From Pseudomonas hormoni (GTDB taxonomy: Bacteria > Pseudomonadota > Gammaproteobacteria > Pseudomonadales > Pseudomonadaceae): 64,000 nt of DNA. The stretch is from contig NZ_CP075566.1 of assembly GCF_018502625.1 (NCBI RefSeq), positions 1,555,001 to 1,619,000 on the forward strand, read 5' to 3'. Every line of letters begins with the position of its first letter. The stretch's first letter is position 1. This document shows positions 59,454 through 64,000 of this stretch, in pieces. The notes under the pieces are model-generated. The model worked only from the letters and a program-made list of their open reading frames with translations. It was not told the DNA's origin and searched no databases. A program made the position numbers and the translations under genes.

Positions 59454-61004
59454 ATGAAAGCCTCCCTGATCCTCGGCCTGCTCCTGATCGGCAGTCTTCA
59501 TTGCGCCGCCGATACGTTGCCCTTGAGCCCTGACGAAAGCGCCGGCAAACGGTTGTACCGCGAGGGCGTGTCGAGTAGCGGCGAGCCGATCATGGCCCGG
59601 GTCGGGGCGGCGGGCATGCTGCTGCCGGCCACCAGCCTGCCGTGCGCCAACTGCCACGGCACCGATGGTTTGGGCCGGCCCGAGGGCGGGGTGCGACCGC
59701 CGGAACTGAGCTGGTCGCGGCTGACCAGCACCTACGGCCAACGGCAAATCAATGGCCGCAACTACCCGGCGTACACCGAAGGCACCCTGGCGCGGGCGAT
59801 CCGGGAGGGGCGCGATCCCGGCAACAATCACCTCGACCCGGCGATGCCGCGGTTCGTGCTGTCGATGAACGATCAGCGCAACCTCACGGCCTACCTCAAA
59901 CGCCTGGCCGATGAGCGCGATCCGGGCCTGACGCCTGACAGCCTGCACCTGGGCACGCTGTTGCCCAGTCAGGGCGCGTTGGCGGAGGAGGGCGCGACGG
60001 TGGCCGCGGTGCTCAACGGCAGCGTGGCACGAATCAACAAGGCGGGGGGGATTCATGGTCGGCAGTTGCGCCTGACGATCCTCGATCCGGGGCCGGACCG
60101 TATCAGTGCCGAGCGGGCGCTGGATCAGTTGATCGATCAGGCGCAGGTGTTTGCCCTGATCGCGCCACTGGCACCGGCACTCGACACGCAACTGGTTTCG
60201 CGTCTGGAGCAGGCGGGCATTCCGCTGATCGGCCCGCTCTCGTTGCAGGGCACGGCGCAGAGCAGTCGGCAGATTTTTGAACCGATGCCGGGGGTGCGCG
60301 AACAACTTATCGCCCTTGCCGATTACGCCTCCGCCAGTTTGCGCGTACTCCAGGGCCCGACGCTGATTACCTATACCGAAGATCCCGGTCAACGACTGGC
60401 GGCGCAGACCCTCAGCCAGTACCTGCAAGATCACGCCTGGAAAAATGTCAGCCTGAAGGCCTATGACTCGGCACAGGACGAACTGCCGCTGGGCTCGCGC
60501 TCAGTGTTTTACCTGGGCTGCGGTGCCGATTTCAGCCACCTCGCCGAGCGGTTGCAGACGGCGGGGCAGGTTCCATACCTGTTCGCCATGTCGAATCAGG
60601 TGGCGGGTGACCTTTTACAAGTGCCCAGCGGTTTTTCCCGGCGGGTGTTCTTGTCCTATCCATTCGTGCCCAGCGACTGGACCCTGGCCGGACGCCTGGC
60701 CCTGACCCAACTGCGTGAACAGCAGGGGCTTGGCGGCCAGCACGCGGTGCTGCAGGTCGGCGCGTTCAGTTCGATGCTGCTGCTCAGCGAAGGCATGAAG
60801 CAGGCCGGGCGCGACGCCAGCCGCGAGAAGCTGATCAATGCGCTGGAAGGCCTGCATGACTTCGATACCGGGCTGACTCCGCGCATCAGCTTCGGACCGG
60901 GCCGACGCCTGGGCCTGAGCGGCGCGCATATCGTCACCGTGGACTTGCCCGACCAGCGCTTCTACCTGGTCGCGCCTTACAAGCCCATTACCGCGACACC
61001 CTGA
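59454..61004 (+). CDS. Cytochrome c fused to a periplasmic ligand-binding domain
   Basis: The 516-aa protein has a signal peptide (LILGLLLIGSLHCAAD). A class-I cytochrome c domain at ~25-155 follows, with the heme site LPCANCHGTDGLGRPEG (C64, C67, H68) and the Met ligand in LDPAMPRFVLS. From ~160 to the end it reads as a type-I periplasmic binding protein of the branched-chain amino-acid kind: LHLGTLLPSQGALAEEGATV, AALNGSVARINKAGGIHGRQ-like, and QVFALIAPLAPALD. An electron carrier joined to a sensor-like domain is unusual. In this operon it may take electrons from the oxidase or report a ligand. Confidence 0.88.
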   Translation: MKASLILGLLLIGSLHCAADTLPLSPDESAGKRLYREGVSSSGEPIMARVGAAGMLLPATSLPCANCHGTDGLGRPEGGVRPPELSWSRLTSTYGQRQINGRNYPAYTEGTLARAIREGRDPGNNHLDPAMPRFVLSMNDQRNLTAYLKRLADERDPGLTPDSLHLGTLLPSQGALAEEGATVAAVLNGSVARINKAGGIHGRQLRLTILDPGPDRISAERALDQLIDQAQVFALIAPLAPALDTQLVSRLEQAGIPLIGPLSLQGTAQSSRQIFEPMPGVREQLIALADYASASLRVLQGPTLITYTEDPGQRLAAQTLSQYLQDHAWKNVSLKAYDSAQDELPLGSRSVFYLGCGADFSHLAERLQTAGQVPYLFAMSNQVAGDLLQVPSGFSRRVFLSYPFVPSDWTLAGRLALTQLREQQGLGGQHAVLQVGAFSSMLLLSEGMKQAGRDASREKLINALEGLHDFDTGLTPRISFGPGRRLGLSGAHIVTVDLPDQRFYLVAPYKPITATP

Positions 61005-61019
61005 CCGGAGGTCTCGATC

Positions 61020-61973
61020 ATGAAGCTCAAGACTCTGTTGATCCTGCTGACCCTGTGGCTGCCCGTGGCATTTGGCAGCAACGGCCCGGTGGCCGCGCGG
61101 GTCAATGGCGAGGAAATTTCCGAGTTTCGCCTCGAGCGTTACTTCGCCGAGTACCTGGAGGATCAGGGCCGGGCGCTGGGCAGCATTCGCAATCCCACGG
61201 CGTACAAGCAATTGCGCCAGAAGGCGCTGGACGCGTTGATCGACCGCGAGTTGCTGTGGCAGGAAGCGGTCAGGCGCGGGGTGGTGATCAACGATGCCGC
61301 GGTGCAAAGCCAGGTTGAACAGACCCGGCAGGCTATTGGCGGTGCCGAGACATTCGCTCGTCGTCTGGAGGACGCCGGTTTCGACGAGGCCGGTTTTGTC
61401 GAATACACCCGCCGTGAGCTCGCGGCCCGGCAGGTGTTTGCCGAGCTGACCACCGTCGACGGGCCGGACGAAAAACAGGTCCGGGCCTTCTATGAAGAAC
61501 ACCGCGCCGAGATGCGCCGGCCCGAAGCCGTGCAGGCGCGGCACATCCTGATCAAGGTGCCGCAGGATGCCGATGCCGCCACAGTCGAAGCGGCACGGCT
61601 ACGCTTGGTCGACATGCAAGTGAAAATCAGCCAGGGCGCCGACTTTGCCAGCGTGGCCCGGACCGGTTCGGAAGATGCGTCCGCGAGCGAAGGTGGAGAT
61701 CTGGGCTATTTTCCTCGTGGACGAATGTTGCCCGATTTCGAAACGGCAGCCTTTGCCCTGGCGCCGGGTACGGTGAGTGAACCTGTTCGCACACCGCTGG
61801 GCTGGCACTTGATCTCTGTACAGAACCACTTGGAGACGGCCGATGTCTCAGAGCAACAGGGACTTGAACGGGTTCGGGCGTACCTTGCCCGACAGCAACA
61901 GGCCGAGGTTCGTCTTCAGGTTCTGGCGCAGCTGCGATCGCGCAATCGAATCGAACGGATTGACGATGACTGA
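61020..61973 (+). CDS. PpiC-type periplasmic peptidyl-prolyl isomerase (SurA/PrsA-like)
   Basis: The 317-aa protein has a signal peptide (LKTLLILLTLWLPVAFGSNG). A SurA_N-like helical region follows (VAARVNGEEISEFRLERYFA, QKALDALIDRELLWQEAVRR). A parvulin domain at ~170-265 has VQARHILIKVPQDA, ASASEGGDLGYFPRGRMLPD, FALAPGTVSEPVRTPLGWHL. It helps fold exported proteins. As the last gene of the mnx operon, 15 bp after the cytochrome fusion, its likely client is the 1937-aa oxidase. Confidence 0.93.
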   Translation: MKLKTLLILLTLWLPVAFGSNGPVAARVNGEEISEFRLERYFAEYLEDQGRALGSIRNPTAYKQLRQKALDALIDRELLWQEAVRRGVVINDAAVQSQVEQTRQAIGGAETFARRLEDAGFDEAGFVEYTRRELAARQVFAELTTVDGPDEKQVRAFYEEHRAEMRRPEAVQARHILIKVPQDADAATVEAARLRLVDMQVKISQGADFASVARTGSEDASASEGGDLGYFPRGRMLPDFETAAFALAPGTVSEPVRTPLGWHLISVQNHLETADVSEQQGLERVRAYLARQQQAEVRLQVLAQLRSRNRIERIDDD

Positions 61974-61976
61974 AGG

Positions 61977-62040
61977 TTCCCCCCCAATAGTGGGGAAAGC
62001 TTTAGCGCAAATCCGTGTGCTTCCCCGCCTTTGGGGGCGA
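61977..62040. promoter_or_regulatory. GGGGAA-type dyads upstream of the response regulator
   Basis: TTCCCC and GGGGAA half-sites lie at 61977-61997. TTCCCC-gccttt-GGGGGC at 62021-62038 has the same N6 spacing as the palindrome upstream of mnxG. They may bind the same regulator. Confidence 0.4.
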
Positions 62041-62110
62041 GGGGTGCCTGGACGAAAAGGCTTTTCCATGGATATCAATTACATGCAGCGGTAAATCAGC
62101 CGGTGCTCAG

Positions 62111-62160
62111 CCTGGCATGAAGTGTGCGTTAGCCTCAGTAAGGCGCGCACTTCACCAGGC
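62111..62160. promoter_or_regulatory. Long dyad and weak sigma54-like site before the response regulator
   Basis: CCTGGCATGAAGTGTGCG pairs with CGCGCACTTCACCAGG across a 16-nt loop. The left arm also reads TGGCAT-GAAGT-GTGCG with GG-N10-GC spacing, a poor match at the -12 box. It could be an operator, a promoter or an RNA hairpin 36 bp before the start codon. Confidence 0.4.
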
Positions 62161-62195
62161 TCGGAACTCGGACCTGCGGTTTCAAGGAGTCCACC

Positions 62196-62729
62196 TTGTT
62201 AAACAAAGTACTGGTTGTCGAAGACGAAGAGCTTCTTGCCGAAAACCTCAAGGATTACCTTCAGGCGCAAGAACTGGACGTCCGGATTGCACATGACGGT
62301 GCGACGGGTATCGGTGAAGCCGAACAGTTTGCACCCGATGTGATGGTGTTCGATTACCGCTTGCCCGATATGGAAGGTTTTGAGGTGCTCGATGCCGTCC
62401 GCCAGAACAGGAAGTGCCATTTTGTGCTGATTACCGGGCACCCAACCGCTGAAGTCTGTGAGCGGGCCCGGCAACTGGGAGTCAGCCATATCCTGTTCAA
62501 ACCGTTTCCATTGGCGGAGCTGGCCCGTGCAGTCTGTGACCTTCTGGGAATGGAGCGCGAACTCAAGGCAGGCATGAGCCGATCCGAAGGTTTTGTCGAA
62601 CGACGCCAGAGCAAGACCGAGAGTTTCCCGCTGCAGTTGTACGATGGCAGTTGGGTGCTGGCGGATCGTCGACGCAGTTCATCGACCTCCAGGGCACCGG
62701 ACGACGAACAATTGCTCACCGGGGAGTAG
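62196..62729 (+). CDS. Stand-alone response regulator receiver protein
   Basis: A TTG start is supported by AAGGAG 7 nt before it and by the usual beginning LNKVLVVEDEELLAENLKDY. The 177-aa protein has the acidic pair E9/D10-type VEDEE, the phosphoacceptor Asp 53 in MVFDYRLPDMEG, the Thr in FVLITGHP and the Lys in ILFKPFPLAE. After the receiver (~125) a ~50-residue hydrophilic tail follows, without a DNA-binding or enzymatic domain. It probably acts by protein contact, perhaps in a relay controlling the mnx or secretion genes. No kinase gene is in the window. Confidence 0.9.
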   Translation: MLNKVLVVEDEELLAENLKDYLQAQELDVRIAHDGATGIGEAEQFAPDVMVFDYRLPDMEGFEVLDAVRQNRKCHFVLITGHPTAEVCERARQLGVSHILFKPFPLAELARAVCDLLGMERELKAGMSRSEGFVERRQSKTESFPLQLYDGSWVLADRRRSSSTSRAPDDEQLLTGE

Positions 62730-62813
62730 TGGCGCGACAAGCCGTTCCGGTGACCGCCGTAATTGCTCGCCGCGTCGACAGGGCTCAAAGCCCCCGGCGT
62801 TGGAGAGCAAGCC

Positions 62814-64000
62814 ATGGATCGTCTATCCCTTGCCGTCGAACCGGCGCAGTCGGAATGTGTACCGTCTCGCTTTTCCAGTGAGCAACTGTCCCAGGCACGA
62901 TCGCTGGCCGCCAGTTCCGGCGAACGTATGCTTGAAGCCCTTGGGGTCCTGAGCGAACTGGCCCCCATGCCCTTCATCCAGCGCCTCGGCGCAACCCTGC
63001 ATTACCCGGTGCTCGACACCGACAGCCTGTTCAAGGCCACCCCGGTGTTCGACCGGGTCACCCTGGCCCAATGCCTCAAGCGCGAATTCATCCTGCTGCG
63101 CCACGACGATGCGGTCATCGGTGTGTTTGCTGACCCCTTCGATACGTCGCGCCTGGCCTGGATCGATGACTGTCTGCACGGTGCGCCGCTGTACCTGGTG
63201 CATGCCGACGACCTGAAGGCGTATCTGGCGCGCCACGAAGAGAGCTTCCATGCCGTGGAATCGCTCAACGCCCAGGCGGACGCCAACATTGAAATCGATA
63301 CCCTGCAAAGCCTGTCCCTGACCAGCATCAGCGAAGACGCCAGCGTCGTCGTCAAACTGGTCAACTCGACCCTGTACGACGCCTTGAAAATGCACGCCAG
63401 CGATATCCATTTGGGCACCACTGGCAGCGGTCTGGTGATCAAGTACCGCATCGACGGCGTGCTCAACAACATCAGCAAGATCCAGGGCAGCGAGTTTGCC
63501 GAACAGGTGATTTCCCGGGTCAAGGTCATGGCCGAACTGGACATCGGCGAGAAACGCGTGCCTCAGGACGGTCGCTTCAAGATCGGCATCAGTGGTCGGC
63601 AGATCGACTTCCGGGTCTCGATCATGCCGAGCATTTTCGGCGAAGACGCGGTGCTGCGGGTGCTCGACAAGCAGGACCTGGCGGACAAGGTCTGCGGCGT
63701 GCAGTTGCAAGCGCTGGGCTTTGAAGACGAAACCCTGCGCCAACTGCGCAGGCTGGCCGCCGAACCCTACGGCATGGTGCTGGTGACCGGTCCCACCGGC
63801 AGCGGCAAAACCACCACGCTGTACGCGATGATCACCGAGATCAACCACGGCGTGGACAAGATCATCACCATTGAAGATCCGGTGGAATACCAGTTGCCGG
63901 GCGTCCTGCAAATTCCGGTCAACGAGAAGAAAGGCCTGACCTTCGCTCGGGGTCTGCGCTCGATCCTGCGCCATGACCCGGACAAGATCATGGTCGGTGA
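62814..64000 (+). CDS. gspE: GspE/PilB-type secretion ATPase, cut by the window end
   Basis: ATG 62814 is preceded by GGAGAGCAAG. The 395 codons present have an N-terminal T2SSE_N-like part (~50-130) and a linker. The ATPase follows with ALKMHASDIHLGTTGSGLVI, KYRIDGVLNNIS, KRVPQDGRFKIGISGR, Walker A GPTGSGKTT near 326, the Asp box IIIEDPVEYQ-like KIITIEDPVEYQLPG and RGLRSILRHDPDKIMVG. The His box and tetracysteine region lie beyond the window. It powers pseudopilus assembly together with GspF. Its partners gspF and gspG lie on the other side of the mnx operon. Confidence 0.93.
   Translation, partial: MDRLSLAVEPAQSECVPSRFSSEQLSQARSLAASSGERMLEALGVLSELAPMPFIQRLGATLHYPVLDTDSLFKATPVFDRVTLAQCLKREFILLRHDDAVIGVFADPFDTSRLAWIDDCLHGAPLYLVHADDLKAYLARHEESFHAVESLNAQADANIEIDTLQSLSLTSISEDASVVVKLVNSTLYDALKMHASDIHLGTTGSGLVIKYRIDGVLNNISKIQGSEFAEQVISRVKVMAELDIGEKRVPQDGRFKIGISGRQIDFRVSIMPSIFGEDAVLRVLDKQDLADKVCGVQLQALGFEDETLRQLRRLAAEPYGMVLVTGPTGSGKTTTLYAMITEINHGVDKIITIEDPVEYQLPGVLQIPVNEKKGLTFARGLRSILRHDPDKIMVG

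Overview
The window looks like chromosome of a Pseudomonas of the fluorescens group. The signs are the high GC and GC-ending codons, abundant REP elements of the types gtggcgagggagcttgctcc, ggagctggcttgccagcga and gtaggagc...ttgctcgcga, DUF6124/DUF3077-type small proteins, an rtcR-rtcBA RNA repair locus, an orphan T6SS vgrG island and an mnxG-type manganese oxidase operon. This assignment rests on remembered family features, not on a search.

Layout. 1-2.1 kb: an aldehyde dehydrogenase pseudogene with an internal deletion, two small hypothetical genes and a DUF6124 gene that has lost its expected start codon behind a long structured-looking leader. 2.4-9.3 kb (minus strand): a T6SS cargo island, vgrG - DUF4123 adaptor - two paralogous lipoproteins (putative immunity) - class-3 lipase effector. 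9.3-10.3 kb: REPs, a Mop/TOBE protein and a scar of two deleted genes. 10.3-15.2 kb: sigma54-controlled RNA repair (rtcR, divergent from rtcB-RlaP-rtcA). 15.3-28.4 kb: metabolic and regulatory genes (VOC protein, hbd-tetR-membrane protein operon, AraC regulator, DUF6338 plus a 51-aa protein plus an ABC exporter, hydrolase, quinone oxidoreductase, MFS/LysR pair, pirin, GlxA-type regulator).

28.5-42.9 kb: an accessory cluster bracketed by regulators. Two convergent winged-helix/STAND ATPase regulators (one truncated), a flavodoxin-like protein, a chloroperoxidase-like hydrolase, a catalase, a small AraC protein and a LysR come first. After a 1.4-kb non-coding stretch with a 13-copy, 69-bp REP array come DoxX, an ABM-domain membrane protein, an amidohydrolase and a YcaC-like hydrolase. 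A 21-nt sequence is shared by the regions upstream of the flavodoxin gene and of the araC gene. 43-46.8 kb: a cyclic-nucleotide-domain MscS channel flanked by near-identical 115-bp direct repeats, an exported esterase and a LysR.

46.9-64 kb: a manganese oxidation region. mnxG (1937 aa, multicopper oxidase) heads an operon with a beta-propeller protein, two SCO proteins, a cytochrome c/periplasmic-binding fusion and a PpiC-type isomerase. Around it lie type II secretion-like genes (gspF and gspG to the left, gspE running off the right end), a lytic transglycosylase, a Gly/His-rich exported protein and a stand-alone response regulator. Sigma54-type promoters precede mnxG and the transglycosylase gene, and TTCCCC/GGGGAA dyads occur upstream of both mnxG and the response regulator. 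The inference is a regulated export and maturation module for a large extracellular copper enzyme.
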